64,000 nt of DNA from JARLGU01 sp036504535 (GTDB lineage: Bacteria; Armatimonadota; Armatimonadia; Armatimonadales; Capsulimonadaceae), in assembly GCA_036504535.1 (NCBI GenBank), contig DASXUY010000051.1:1-64000 (forward strand). The letters run 5' to 3'. The notes under the pieces were generated by a model. The model saw nothing but the letters and a program-made list of their open reading frames with translations. It searched no databases and was not told the DNA's origin. Positions 42,154 to 50,992 of the stretch are shown one piece after another. The position numbers and the translations under genes are program-made. How positions within the stretch are numbered: the stretch's first letter is position 1; the number at the start of each line of letters is the position of its first letter.

Positions 42154-43116
42154 CTAAACGTACGGGTTCGGCTTCGTCAGGTAGCCTTGAACGTAGTCGG
42201 CGACTGCGTCCTCGAGCGATGTGAACTCGACGTCGCATCCGCAATCTCGCAGCTTGGCGAGGTCGGCTTCGGTAAAGTACTGGTACGAGTCGCGGATGTT
42301 CTCCGGTGTCGGTATATAGTCAATTCTCTTGGGCAGCTCAAGCGCTCCAAAAATGGCTGCGGCGAGGTCGTTGAACGATCGCGCGGTGCCAGTGCCTAGG
42401 TTGTAGATGCCGTTGGCTTCCGGGTGATCGAGAAACCAGTTGATTACCCGGACTACATCGTCGACATAAACGAAATCGCGCTTCTGTTCGCCGTGCGCGT
42501 AATCGTCGCGGTGCGACTGGAACAGGCTCAGCTTGCCCGTATCCTGGATCTGGCGGAACGCGTGCCAGACGACCGACGCCATGCGGCCCTTGTGGTACTC
42601 GTTGGGACCGAACACGTTAAAGAACCGCAGCCCCGCAATCTGATCGGTCCAGCCAGCCCGAATGGCTTCGGCATCGAACAGCCACTTCGAGAACGCATAC
42701 GGGTTCAACGGCAGCAGGCTGGGAGTCACCTCGTCCTCGTCGCTAAAGCCAAGCTCGCCGTCGCCGTAGACGCTGGCCGAGGACGCGTAAACCATCCGCA
42801 CACCATGCTCGATGCAAAGGCGCGTCAGGCGACGCGTGTAGTGAGTGTTCTTCGTCAGCAGCATGTCGGCGTCGGTTTCGGAGGTGTCCGTTCGGGCGCC
42901 AAGGTGCACGACCGCATCCGGTCGATAGGTTCCGTTGCCGAGACCGATGAGGAACTCCTCCGGCGCGACAATGTCACGGAATGCTTTCGCGCGAAGGTTT
43001 TTGAACTTCGGACCCGAGCCGAGTGTATCAACGACAATGACCTTATCGCCGCAATCAAGCAGCGACTGAACGAGAACACTTCCAATAAACCCGGCGCCAC
43101 CGGTCACTGCTATCAT
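42154..43116 (-). CDS. hldD: ADP-L-glycero-D-manno-heptose 6-epimerase
   Basis: HldD inverts C6 of ADP-heptose for LPS inner-core synthesis. The 320-aa SDR protein has the NAD motif TGGAGFIGS (5-13), the catalytic Tyr140-x3-Lys144 (YAFSK), SSASVYGDG, and the HldD-specific FFNVFGPNEYHKGRMASVV and GIYNLGTGTARSFNDL. Its presence implies a heptose-containing outer membrane. Other heptose genes are not in the window. It interrupts an otherwise classic asd-dapA-rnj neighbourhood. Confidence 0.93.
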   Translation of the reverse strand: MIAVTGGAGFIGSVLVQSLLDCGDKVIVVDTLGSGPKFKNLRAKAFRDIVAPEEFLIGLGNGTYRPDAVVHLGARTDTSETDADMLLTKNTHYTRRLTRLCIEHGVRMVYASSASVYGDGELGFSDEDEVTPSLLPLNPYAFSKWLFDAEAIRAGWTDQIAGLRFFNVFGPNEYHKGRMASVVWHAFRQIQDTGKLSLFQSHRDDYAHGEQKRDFVYVDDVVRVINWFLDHPEANGIYNLGTGTARSFNDLAAAIFGALELPKRIDYIPTPENIRDSYQYFTEADLAKLRDCGCDVEFTSLEDAVADYVQGYLTKPNPYV

Positions 43117-43146
43117 AGGATAAATTCCTTTGGTAGGGAGGAAATC

Positions 43147-43264
43147 ACCTCACCCCCGGCCCCTCTCCTAAGATAAGGAGAGGGGAGTAAGAGAAGACAT
43201 TATGCCTACACTCTTTCTGGTTCCCCCTCTCCTTATCTTAGGAGAGGGGGCTAGGGGGTGAGGT
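43147..43264 (+). repeat. 118-bp inverted-repeat element, copy 1
   Basis: It begins ACCTCACCCCCGG, carries CTCCTAAGATAAGGAG on the left and CTCCTTATCTTAGGAG on the right, and ends GGGGGTGAGGT. The two ends form inverted repeats of about 40 bp around a centre of about 37 bp that includes GTAAGAGAAGACATTATGCC. The same element, same orientation, follows at 44203-44320. dapA lies between them. Confidence 0.85.
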
Positions 43265-43273
43265 CATTCCCCT

Positions 43274-44167
43274 CTACAAACCATACGCCTCAAGGGCGTC
43301 AACGACGATATGCTTTTCTTCGGCGGTTGCCTCGATCATTGGGAGGCGGTAGTTGGCCTTCTTGATGATGCCGAGGTACTCCATGGCGTACTTCACGGGC
43401 ACCGGGTTGGTGGCACAGAAGATGGCTTTCGAGAGAGCCATCTGCTTTAGGTGGATCGCCCTTGCGCCTTCTAGGTCTCCTTCGAAGAACAGCTCGTGCA
43501 TCCGCAACAGGTCCTTGCCGATAATGTGCGACACCACGGAGACCACGCCGACACCGCCGACGGCGAGGATGGGCAACGTGGTGAAATCGTCGCCGCTATA
43601 GATCTCAAAGCCGCGACCTGCCTGCGACGCTATAGTCGCGATCTGCGCGAGGTCGGAACTGGCTTCTTTCACCGACAAGATGTTCGGAACGTCGTCGGCC
43701 AGGCGCTTGACGGTCGCCGGCGCGATGTTCGAGATGGTTCGTCCAGGCACGTTGTAGAGCATCACGGGCAGCTTGGTCGACTCGCCGATGGCCTTAAAGT
43801 GCTGGTACATCCCCTCTTGCGACGGCTTATTGTAGTAGGGTCCGACAACGAGGACGCCCGCAACACCGGCTTGCTCGGCGGCCTGTGTGAGCGATATGCT
43901 TTCGGCAGTGTTGTTCGAGCCGGTGCCAGCGATAACGCAAGCGTCGCCGCCGACCGCTTCCTGAACGAGCGAGTAAAGACGCACCTTCTCGGCAGCGGTC
44001 AGGGTCGCCGATTCGCCAGTCGTCCCGCAGACCACGAGGCCATCGGAACCGTTGGCAACCAGATGCTTTGCGAGCGCTACAACCTGCTCTTCGTCGACAC
44101 GAAGCTGGTCATCAAACGGCGTCACCATTGCTGTGACGACATGTCCAAAATAAGGTCCATTAGCCAT
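43274..44167 (-). CDS. dapA: 4-hydroxy-tetrahydrodipicolinate synthase
   Basis: DapA condenses aspartate semialdehyde with pyruvate, the first step towards diaminopimelate and lysine. The 297-aa TIM-barrel protein has the GTTGES loop (48-53), catalytic Tyr138 in LYNVPGRT, and Schiff-base Lys167 in SVKEAS. ATG 44167 follows GGAGAT; an upstream frame would read into the repeat. It is downstream of asd, which makes its substrate. It is bracketed by two 118-bp repeats in direct orientation. Confidence 0.96.
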   Translation of the reverse strand: MANGPYFGHVVTAMVTPFDDQLRVDEEQVVALAKHLVANGSDGLVVCGTTGESATLTAAEKVRLYSLVQEAVGGDACVIAGTGSNNTAESISLTQAAEQAGVAGVLVVGPYYNKPSQEGMYQHFKAIGESTKLPVMLYNVPGRTISNIAPATVKRLADDVPNILSVKEASSDLAQIATIASQAGRGFEIYSGDDFTTLPILAVGGVGVVSVVSHIIGKDLLRMHELFFEGDLEGARAIHLKQMALSKAIFCATNPVPVKYAMEYLGIIKKANYRLPMIEATAEEKHIVVDALEAYGL

Positions 44168-44202
44168 CGATACAGATCTCCAAAACGTTTGGGAGGAAGG
44201 CG

Positions 44203-44320
44203 ACCTCACCCCCGGCCCCTCTCCTAGGATAGGGAGAGGGGAGTAAGAGAAGACATTATGCCTACACTCTTTCTGGTTCCCCCTCTCCTTATCCTAGGAG
44301 AGGGGGCTAGGGGGTGAGGT
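44203..44320 (+). repeat. 118-bp inverted-repeat element, copy 2
   Basis: It is near identical to copy 1 along its whole length, including the nonpaired centre. The differences sit in the arms: the left has TAGGATAGGG where copy 1 has TAAGATAAGG, and the right has TATCCTAGG where copy 1 has TATCTTAGG. So the A-to-G change in the left arm is matched by T-to-C in the right. Confidence 0.85.
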
Positions 44321-44439
44321 AATCCCTTCCCGCTCCGCCAACCGGCACTAAAGTGTCGGCCTAATCGCAGAATCCGCATTGCGGATAAGTACCCCTGACG
44401 GGCACTCCGTGCATGAGTCGCTTCGCGACAAATTGTTGT

Positions 44440-45477
44440 CTATTTCTTGCCTACAAGCCCCAGTTCGACCAGCTTTTCGGCGATCTGGACGGCGTTGCCG
44501 GCGGCGCCTTTGCGCAGGTTGTCGGCGACGACCCAGAACACGAGGCCGTTCGGGTTGGTGACATCCTGCCGCACGCGGCCGATAAACGTGTCATCCTTGC
44601 CGGCTGAGGTCAGCGGGGTCGGCCAGGCTTTGGCAACGTCGCCTCCGCGGATATCGTCAAGTACCGTGACGCCGGGGAAGTTGTTCCACAGTTCGCGGGC
44701 TTGATCGGGCGTGATCGGACGCTCGGTTTCAACGTAGACGGCTTCGCTGTGCCCAATGGCCACCGGCACGCGGGCTGTGATCATCGGGGTCACCTTGATG
44801 GTGTTGTCGCCGAGGATCTTGTGGGTCTCGTGGACCAGCTTCATCTCCTCGGACGTGTAGCCAAACTCGTCGAACCCGCCTATCTGCGGAATGATATTGG
44901 CAGCCACCTGCGTGGAGAACGACTTAGCTTCCGGGAGCGGAGTCCCTTCGACCAACGCCTTGTTTTGCGCGTCGAGGTCCTTGATCCCGCCGCTTCCAGC
45001 ACCGGATACGGCCTGGTACGTGCTGATTAGGACGCGGGTCAGCTTACCGAAGTCATGGAGCGGCTTGAGCGCCATCACCAGCTGCGCGGTCGAGCAGTTC
45101 GGGTTGGCGATGATGCCTTTGTGGCCCCGGAGCGCTTCGCCGTTCACTTCGGGCACGACCAGCGGGACATCGTCGCGCATACGGAAGTCGGCTCCGTTGT
45201 CGATAACGATAGCGCCGCGTTTGACCGCCTCGTCGCCGAACGTCACCGCCGCGCCTTTCTCGCCTTCGGTTCCGGCGAACAGGGCGATATCGACGCCGTC
45301 GAACGACTCGGCCGAAGTGCCTTCGACCTTGTATTCGCGACCGTCCACGGCAATGGTGCGCTCGGTGCGCGCCAGGACTCGGATGTGTTTGGCGGGGAAT
45401 TTGTGTTCAGCGAGGACGCGAAGCATTTCTTCCCCAACGGCTCCGACGCCCACGACGGCGACTTCATACAGCGACAT
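44440..45477 (-). CDS. asd: Aspartate-semialdehyde dehydrogenase
   Basis: Asd reduces aspartyl phosphate to aspartate semialdehyde. The 345-aa protein has the NADP motif GVGAVGEEMLR (10-20), catalytic Cys128 in NPNCST, the QAVSGAGSGGIKD block and the C-terminal VPVAIGHSEAVYVETERPI. ATG 45477 is the natural start. It leads into dapA, 270 bp downstream and across repeat copy 2. Confidence 0.96.
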   Translation of the reverse strand: MSLYEVAVVGVGAVGEEMLRVLAEHKFPAKHIRVLARTERTIAVDGREYKVEGTSAESFDGVDIALFAGTEGEKGAAVTFGDEAVKRGAIVIDNGADFRMRDDVPLVVPEVNGEALRGHKGIIANPNCSTAQLVMALKPLHDFGKLTRVLISTYQAVSGAGSGGIKDLDAQNKALVEGTPLPEAKSFSTQVAANIIPQIGGFDEFGYTSEEMKLVHETHKILGDNTIKVTPMITARVPVAIGHSEAVYVETERPITPDQARELWNNFPGVTVLDDIRGGDVAKAWPTPLTSAGKDDTFIGRVRQDVTNPNGLVFWVVADNLRKGAAGNAVQIAEKLVELGLVGKK

Positions 45478-46001
45478 GGCTTATCTAGTTTCCTTCATTT
45501 GAGAGCGCCAGCGGCGGCGCGCGAGTTCATTGTGCGGCGGGCACATGGCGACCCTAGCGGTTCGCCAGTCGGAGCTTCCTACTCAACCGGCACTGAACTG
45601 CCGGTCTGACGAAGAACACCCCTTCGGGGCTTCTTGCCGGTGTCGCTCCGCGACGGTTTTTGCCTATGAACCCCACGTCGCGCGGACGGCCAAACATCGG
45701 CGCGACCTACCGCGAGACACTCTGCGAGCATTATTGTCCTATAAGTATGACATGCGAGTCGGTTGAATCGGGTCCCTCACGGGAAATTGGGCTACAAGGC
45801 GCGTCAATTAGGACCGAAGGGCAGAAGTTCGGGCGCTATGCGCATATGCGGTATGCATAGCGACTTTTATGCATGCGCATACTCCTCATGGGAGCAGGTT
45901 GCGGCTTTATCGGCGGTCAACTTCGACACAATTATCGACTCGACTTCGATGAGTGTATATATTTATTATACCTTATATATTTCCATATGACAACACAAAA
46001 G
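45478..46001. other. Intergenic region upstream of asd
   Basis: About 520 bp without a credible ORF. It holds a GGCACTGAA-type repeat (45588-45640), a GC-rich stretch, and an AT-rich island at 45940-46000. Any asd promoter lies here. I recognise no lysine riboswitch core, though I could not test folding. Confidence 0.35.
45588..45640 (-). repeat. GGCACTGAA-type intergenic repeat
   Basis: It matches 42083-42129 along its length, with CCCCTTCGGGG here for CCCCTACGGGG there. A more diverged relative (CCGGCACTAAAGTGTCGGCC) sits at 44342-44361, between dapA and asd. Confidence 0.6.
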
Positions 46002-46021
46002 ATATAAACGTTCGTTTATAT
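46002..46021 (-). terminator. AT-rich hairpin at the end of the TPR gene
   Basis: ATATAAACG (46002-46010) and CGTTTATAT (46013-46021) pair perfectly around two bases, overlapping the stop codon of the TPR gene. On the minus strand it is followed by CTTTTGTGTTG. It is a weak terminator candidate. Confidence 0.45.
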
Positions 46022-47104
46022 TTGCGCTTCTACGAGGAGTTGTTTGATGCCGGAGTCGTCGCTGTTGAATTTCGCGAGAGCGGCGTGACAGAACTCGATA
46101 ACGATCCCGTTGTTTCCCGCCTCGAGTAGCTTACGCCCCAATCTGGTGGGTACTCCCTGTGTGACATTGTGCGGGCATCGCTCAACGTCCAGCGACGACA
46201 TCAGGTATCGTTCTGCCTCAGGGATGTTACCGCCCCGCATGGCAATCAGTCCGAGCGCAGTCTCTGCCCTCATGGTGGCGTGCCCTGGTTTACCATCTCC
46301 TTCGTTGTCGATTCCACGCACTTCTTGAAGAGTTCGAATGGCGCTAATCTGGTTGCCTGACCGGTACAGTGCAAGTCCGTAATCAAGAAACAACCCCGCA
46401 TTTGACGGCCCTACCGGAAGTGGTTGACTGGATTCGAATGCCTCCACAGCCTCTGAATATCGTTCCAACGAGGATAGTAGTTTTACCAAGCCGCCAAGGT
46501 ATATGCCAGCGTAACCGCTATCGGTCGCGACATGACTGACGGCCAGTCGATAATACTCAACTGCCTTTTCGGCGAGCTTCAAGTCCGGCTTTTCCGGCAT
46601 GACGGCATTGGATGGCAGCCCGAAGTATTGGAGAAAACCCTGATCGTCACTCTCATCACCGCTCCGCGAAAACATGGCAATTTGACGGTAAATGGACGCC
46701 AAATTATAGAAAGACGCTGCATCCGGTTGACTGTCTCGCATTCTAGCCTCAAGGGCACTCGCTATTCTCTTCCCGTAGGATGGATCACGGTAGATAGCGG
46801 TCGTGTTCTCGAATTTGATCCACATGCAGTCCGGATGATGGGTAATCAAGTGCATGGTGTGCTCTTCGAGTTTCGCTATATCTGGATTTCGTCGAGCGTA
46901 CCATATCAGCGCCGCAACCCTTCTCGCAAGATCCCTCGGGTGCTTGACCAGAAACGGCTCAAATTTACTAGGTTGGCTTTCATCTTCACTGAGATCATGC
47001 CAAGGAGCTAGCGACCGCTCAGAGTTACGGGAGGCTTGGGCGCAAATTGCCACAGCAACCACTGCGAATGCGCCTAGCGCAGCTCCGGCCCAACTCTTGT
47101 TCAT
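46016..47104 (-). CDS. Secreted TPR-like protein of unknown function
   Basis: This 362-aa protein begins with a signal or anchor helix (WAGAALGAFAVVAVAICAQA). It has helical repeats with TPR spacing, for example FYNLASIYRQIAMFS, KAVEYYRLAVSHV, LVKLLSSLERYSEAVEAFES and LDYGLALYRSGNQISAIRTL. The N-terminal part HPRDLARRVAALIWYARRNP is helical but not TPR. No enzyme motif is visible. Monocistronic, on the minus strand. Confidence 0.65.
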   Translation of the reverse strand: MNKSWAGAALGAFAVVAVAICAQASRNSERSLAPWHDLSEDESQPSKFEPFLVKHPRDLARRVAALIWYARRNPDIAKLEEHTMHLITHHPDCMWIKFENTTAIYRDPSYGKRIASALEARMRDSQPDAASFYNLASIYRQIAMFSRSGDESDDQGFLQYFGLPSNAVMPEKPDLKLAEKAVEYYRLAVSHVATDSGYAGIYLGGLVKLLSSLERYSEAVEAFESSQPLPVGPSNAGLFLDYGLALYRSGNQISAIRTLQEVRGIDNEGDGKPGHATMRAETALGLIAMRGGNIPEAERYLMSSLDVERCPHNVTQGVPTRLGRKLLEAGNNGIVIEFCHAALAKFNSDDSGIKQLLVEAQI

Positions 47105-47257
47105 TCTATTCGCTCCATTCCTATAACCGGCAGCAGGCGAACGGTCCAGCTTAATACTGGAACCACCATTTTACTATGCCCCTGCAATTGCCCACTGCTG
47201 TAATGGACAATTGCTGAAAATGTCCGCGCATGCCACAATACGCCATCGGAGGACACT

Positions 47258-47653
47258 ATGACACAACCACTCTTTACGGGAGTTCACCATGTGGCGATTA
47301 TTACCGCCGATTATGCGGCGTCGAAGCGGTTTTATGTTGACATCCTTCAGGCCGAGGTGATCGAGGAGCACTACAGAGCGGAGCGGGATTCGTATAAGCT
47401 GGATTTGCGTCTGGCGGATGGGGTGCAGATTGAGCTGTTCTCGTTTCCGTTCCCGCCGAAGCGCCTCTCGTATCCCGAGGCGTGCGGGCTGCGGCATCTG
47501 GCGTTCACGGTGAGCGATATCGATGCGGCTATCGCCCGCGTGACGGCCCACGGCGTCGCAGTGGAGCCGGTGCGGGTGGACGAGTTCACCGGCGCAAGGT
47601 TCACGTTCTTCGCCGACCCCGACGGGCTGCCGATCGAGGTGTATGAGATGTAG
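47258..47653 (+). CDS. VOC-family protein, YaeR/SMU1112c-like glyoxalase type
   Basis: This 131-aa protein has two betaalphabetabetabeta modules. HHVAIITADYAASKRFYVDI opens the first and GLRHLAFTVSDIDAAIARV the second, with the final FADPDGLPIEVYEM. The potential metal ligands H7-, E49-, H79- and E128-like positions are conserved as in the YaeR subgroup. The substrate is unknown. It is followed at once by a 49-bp repeat. Confidence 0.9.
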   Translation: MTQPLFTGVHHVAIITADYAASKRFYVDILQAEVIEEHYRAERDSYKLDLRLADGVQIELFSFPFPPKRLSYPEACGLRHLAFTVSDIDAAIARVTAHGVAVEPVRVDEFTGARFTFFADPDGLPIEVYEM

Positions 47654-47654
47654 G

Positions 47655-47703
47655 AGCGCTCGCCGCTTGGGCGTCCTCCGCGGACAGCGCCAACGTGCCG
47701 TTG
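47655..47703 (+). repeat. 49-bp dispersed repeat, copy 1
   Basis: It starts AGCGCTCGCCGC, 1 bp after the VOC stop codon, and continues with GGGCGTCCT, CGCGGACAGCGCCA and CGTGCCG. It matches 50993-51041 at 44 of 49 positions. Confidence 0.75.
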
Positions 47704-47909
47704 GATCCTTGTAAGGGACGGCGGGCAGCTGATTGCGACAAACGATGCGGTTGGTGAGCGGACGAAGCGCAGGATCGAGCAGGAAGCGAGGCCCATAAAG
47801 GGCCACGGCGGCCCGAGAGCCGTCTTAACACATTCCCACGGCAGGAATCTACGGCTTAACCGCCGCATCATTCCCCTACCAAGCCGCCACTACACGAAAG
47901 GCCACCGTG

Positions 47910-48578
47910 ATGACACCCACACACTCCCCGCGCGCCGTTGAGCCTGGCGCAGTATCGGTAGCAGACGCCGCCCCGCTGGACCAGAGCGAAGAACTGCCCA
48001 CGGTGCTCATTGTTGGCGATTCGATCAGCCTCGGATACACCGAACATGTTCGCGAACTGCTTGCCGGGAAGGTCGACGTTTACCGAGTGCCCGACAACGC
48101 AGGACCGAGCAGCTACGGGGTCGCGCATGTGCGTGAGTGGGTGGCAATAACGCCGGGCCGATGGAACGTGATCCACTTCAATTTTGGGCTGCACGATATC
48201 AAACTCGCGCCGGGATTGGCTCATGATCCGTACCCAGGCGGGCATCAGGTAACGGAAGGGCAGTACGCCTCCAATTTGCGTGAAATGATCTCCGTATTCG
48301 CGTCCACGGGCGCTCGGCTGATCTACGCGACGACCACCCCAGTCCCGACTGGCAAACTCGACCCGCCGCGCCAGGTTGGGGACGAGGCGGCGTACAACGC
48401 GATCGCTACGGGAATTGCAGGTGAGCATGGAATTGTCGTGAACGATCTGTACTCGCTCGCGAAGTGTCAGTTGGATATCATTCAGCAGCGTGAGAACGTT
48501 CACTTCACCGATGACGGATATCGTGTGCTTGGAGCTCAGGTTGCGGCATTTGTTGAGGAAGAGTTGAGGAAGAGTTGA
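47910..48578 (+). CDS. SGNH-hydrolase family protein
   Basis: This 222-aa protein shows the block I GDS motif in VLIVGDSISLGY, a block III-like NVIHFNFGLHDIK (the usual GxND is varied to NFGLHD) and a block V DxxH-like segment in NVHFTDDGYRVLG. Members are esterases or lipases, often acting on acetylated sugars. No signal peptide is seen. ATG 47910 was preferred to the adjacent GTG 47907. The stop codon is embedded in an 11-bp tandem repeat. Confidence 0.8.
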   Translation: MTPTHSPRAVEPGAVSVADAAPLDQSEELPTVLIVGDSISLGYTEHVRELLAGKVDVYRVPDNAGPSSYGVAHVREWVAITPGRWNVIHFNFGLHDIKLAPGLAHDPYPGGHQVTEGQYASNLREMISVFASTGARLIYATTTPVPTGKLDPPRQVGDEAAYNAIATGIAGEHGIVVNDLYSLAKCQLDIIQQRENVHFTDDGYRVLGAQVAAFVEEELRKS

Positions 48579-48584
48579 GGAAGA
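48552..48584 (+). repeat. Three tandem copies of an 11-bp unit
   Basis: GTTGAGGAAGA is repeated three times without change, covering the last eight codons and the stop of the SGNH gene. As 11 is not a multiple of 3, a gain or loss of one unit would shift the reading frame at the C terminus. Confidence 0.9.
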
Positions 48585-48587
48585 GAT

Positions 48588-48640
48588 AGGAGCGCTCCGG
48601 GCCGCGCGGCCTTTTTTATATCGCTTCGCGGTATGTGGCA
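48588..48640 (+). repeat. 3'-proximal GC hairpin with T-run
   Basis: GGAGCGCTCCGGGCCGCGCG followed by GCCTTTTTTATATCGCTTCG. It lies just 3' of the SGNH gene and carries a T6 run, so it can serve as its terminator. It is related to the elements at 50018 and 56638. Confidence 0.55.
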
Positions 48641-48789
48641 GTTGGTTAGTTCGCTACGTAGCACCCGTGCACCTATTCGCCAAGGTAAATGCATAAAGCC
48701 GTAGGTAGAGTACCGAGCCGTCTTTGGGTATTGACGACTGTGCAAGAGATATAATGAAGTGGAAGGTCGATCACGTAGACCGACTGATC

Positions 48790-50016
48790 ATGGAAATCAA
48801 GATGCAATATAACAAAGACGCTCGATTAAAGCCGCAGACCGTGGCGGTTCATGGCGGGGAAAAGCCGGATGCGGCGACGGGAGCATCGAGCCCGAACATC
48901 GTGATGTCGTCGACGTTTGTCGCTGAAGCGGACGCGTCGTTCTCGTCGGAGAACTTTGGCGACGATACTCCGTTCTTCTACTCGCGTTGGGGCAACCCGA
49001 CCGTCGACCAGCTGGAGCGTAAGATCGCCGCGCTGGAGGGCGGCGAGACGGCGATTGGATTCGCCAGCGGAATGGCGGCGATCAGCGCGGTATTTTTCCA
49101 CAACCTGAGCGCGGGCGACCATCTCGTGATCGGTGACGTGGTTTACGCCGCCGCCGCCGAAATGAGTGCGGACCTGCTGCCGCGCATGGGTGTGCGGGTG
49201 ACCCGTGTGAACACGAGCGACCTGGACGCGCTTCGAGCGGCGGTCACTCCGGGCACGAAGCTGGTCTACCTGGAAAGCCCCTGCAATCCGATCCTGCGGC
49301 TCACCGATATCGCCGCCGCGACCGATATCGCGCACGCCGCCGGGGCGAAGGTGGCACTGGACTCGACATTCGCGACGCCGATGGCGACGCAGCCCATTTC
49401 GCTGGGTGTAGACTTCGTGGTGCACTCGCTGACGAAGTATATCGGCGGGCATGGGGACGCGATTGGCGGCGTTGTGGTCGGGGCAGCGTTGGAGCTAGCG
49501 CCCATGCGCAAGCTGATCGCGATCCGAACCGGCGGGATTTTGAGCCCATTCAACGCATGGCTCATCATGCGCGGAGCCGCGACACTGCCGCTGCGTATGA
49601 GGGCGCACGAGGAGAACGCGTTCGCGGTCGCCCGGGCTCTGGAAGCACACCCGAAGGTTGCGCGAGTGATCTATCCAGGTCTGGAATCGCATCCGCAGCA
49701 CGAACTGGCGAAGCGGCAGATGCGCAACTTTTCGGGGATGCTGACATTCCGGGTCCACGGCGACGGACCCGCAGCGGCGAAGGTGCTCGCGGAGAGGCTT
49801 AGGGTGATTCATAACGCCGTCTCGCTGGGGCACCATCGAAGCCTCATTTTCTACCTGCCAACCGCCGACATGCTCACGACTTCGTTCCACCTGGACGCAG
49901 CGCAGGAGGCATCGTACCGCGAGTACGCTGGCGACGGGATCTTCAGGCTTTCGGTGGGGATCGAGGATGGGGACGATTTGGTCAACGATTTGGATCAGGC
50001 TTTGGCAGGGATTTAG
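48790..50016 (+). CDS. Cys/Met metabolism PLP-dependent enzyme
   Basis: The family covers cystathionine gamma-synthase, cystathionine lyases and O-acylhomoserine sulfhydrylases. The 408-aa protein has FYSRWGNPTVDQLERKIAAL, the GFASGMAAIS loop, the PLP Lys in HSLTKYIGGHGD, and a YPGLESHPQHELAKRQ C-terminal part. The subclass cannot be fixed by eye. The start is uncertain: ATG 48790, or ATG 48802, which begins MQYNKDARLKPQTVAVHGGE and fits the family well. No SAM riboswitch is visible upstream. Confidence 0.88.
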   Translation: MEIKMQYNKDARLKPQTVAVHGGEKPDAATGASSPNIVMSSTFVAEADASFSSENFGDDTPFFYSRWGNPTVDQLERKIAALEGGETAIGFASGMAAISAVFFHNLSAGDHLVIGDVVYAAAAEMSADLLPRMGVRVTRVNTSDLDALRAAVTPGTKLVYLESPCNPILRLTDIAAATDIAHAAGAKVALDSTFATPMATQPISLGVDFVVHSLTKYIGGHGDAIGGVVVGAALELAPMRKLIAIRTGGILSPFNAWLIMRGAATLPLRMRAHEENAFAVARALEAHPKVARVIYPGLESHPQHELAKRQMRNFSGMLTFRVHGDGPAAAKVLAERLRVIHNAVSLGHHRSLIFYLPTADMLTTSFHLDAAQEASYREYAGDGIFRLSVGIEDGDDLVNDLDQALAGI

Positions 50017-50017
50017 G

Positions 50018-50107
50018 AGGCCCTCGTGCCGGGCGGGCATTTTTTATATCTCGCTTCGCTCGGGTTTGGTCGATCAGCTTGTTGCGAATGCCGAGCGAAG
50101 CGAGATA
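50018..50107 (+). repeat. 3'-proximal hairpin repeat after the Cys/Met gene
   Basis: AGGCCCTCGTGCCGGGCGGG followed by CATTTTTT lies 2 bp after the stop, terminator-like. A perfect 17-bp inverted repeat follows: TATCTCGCTTCGCTCGG (50047-50063) with CCGAGCGAAGCGAGATA (50091-50107). The first part recurs within both 310-bp composites and 3' of the GH71/99-like gene. Confidence 0.75.
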
Positions 50108-50138
50108 CAAAAATGGCCAAGCGGCCACAGAGCGTCTC

Positions 50139-50933
50139 CTAGTCCGAAGCCGAAAACTCGCTAACGTTCACCTCAAGCGTCGTCGTGGTCCCGGGGCCGA
50201 AGAACGAGCACCAGGCGCAGTCTACCGCGTCTCGGCCAGTCGCGACGGTGACGAGAGCCGGCCGGGCCTGGACTTCGGTGGCATCGAATGTCACCCAGCG
50301 GCCGTCGAGGTACGCTTGGAAGAACGCGTGCAGGTCCGGCGGGTCGAGTTCGAGGCAGTAGCCGGACACGTAGCGCGCCGGGATGTTCATGGCGCGGCAG
50401 AGCGCAATGCCGAGGTGTGCGAAGTCGCGGCAGACGCCGACCCGCTCGGCCACGGTGTCGAACGCGGTTGTCGCGGTCGTGCTGGTGCCGTATTGATACT
50501 TGACATGCTGATTGATCCATGAGCTAATGGCCTGAACACGCGCGAATCCGGGGTTCGTATTACCGAACTCTTCGTACGCGAGATTCTCCATGCGGTCCGA
50601 CGGGCAGTAGCGCGACGGCAACAGGTAGTGCATGATGTCCGGCGGCAGAGTCATCACATCCGTATCGACAGCCTGCACGAGCGGGGACCGCGAATCGGGA
50701 ATGGTGACGAGGGCCTTGTATTCGACAATCACCTCGCCAGCGGGTAAGAGGACACGTCGGCATGGGTTGTCGTAGATGTCACGAAAGGGTTGTGAATCGG
50801 CGTACGGTGTGATGTACAGTTCGGCCGATTCAATATGCTGGACGCCTTCGATGTTCGCTGCTTCGATTTGCAGAACGGTCGGGGCGGGGGCGCTGAGTTC
50901 GAGAGTTGCTTTGAGATGGATGTTGAGCTTCAC
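50139..50933 (-). CDS. Transglutaminase-like superfamily protein
   Basis: This 264-aa protein has a beta N-terminal domain and a papain-like core with the Cys-His-Asp triad: Cys in VGVCRDFAHLGIALCRAM, His in DLHAFFQAYLDGRW, and Asp in VTFDATEV. Most bacterial members are proteases or amidases of unknown substrate. I placed the start at GTG 50933 (MKLNIHLKATLELSAPAP). No signal peptide is present, so it is probably cytosolic. Confidence 0.88.
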   Translation of the reverse strand: MKLNIHLKATLELSAPAPTVLQIEAANIEGVQHIESAELYITPYADSQPFRDIYDNPCRRVLLPAGEVIVEYKALVTIPDSRSPLVQAVDTDVMTLPPDIMHYLLPSRYCPSDRMENLAYEEFGNTNPGFARVQAISSWINQHVKYQYGTSTTATTAFDTVAERVGVCRDFAHLGIALCRAMNIPARYVSGYCLELDPPDLHAFFQAYLDGRWVTFDATEVQARPALVTVATGRDAVDCAWCSFFGPGTTTTLEVNVSEFSASD

Positions 50934-50992
50934 GGCGATGAGTCTACCCACATTTCGGGTTAAGTAGACATTAAATGGTGAAGGTTAAGAAG

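Noticed and set aside
48600..48789. SAM riboswitch before the Cys/Met enzyme gene
   Set aside because: The conserved core elements are absent; only a terminator-like hairpin of the preceding gene is present.
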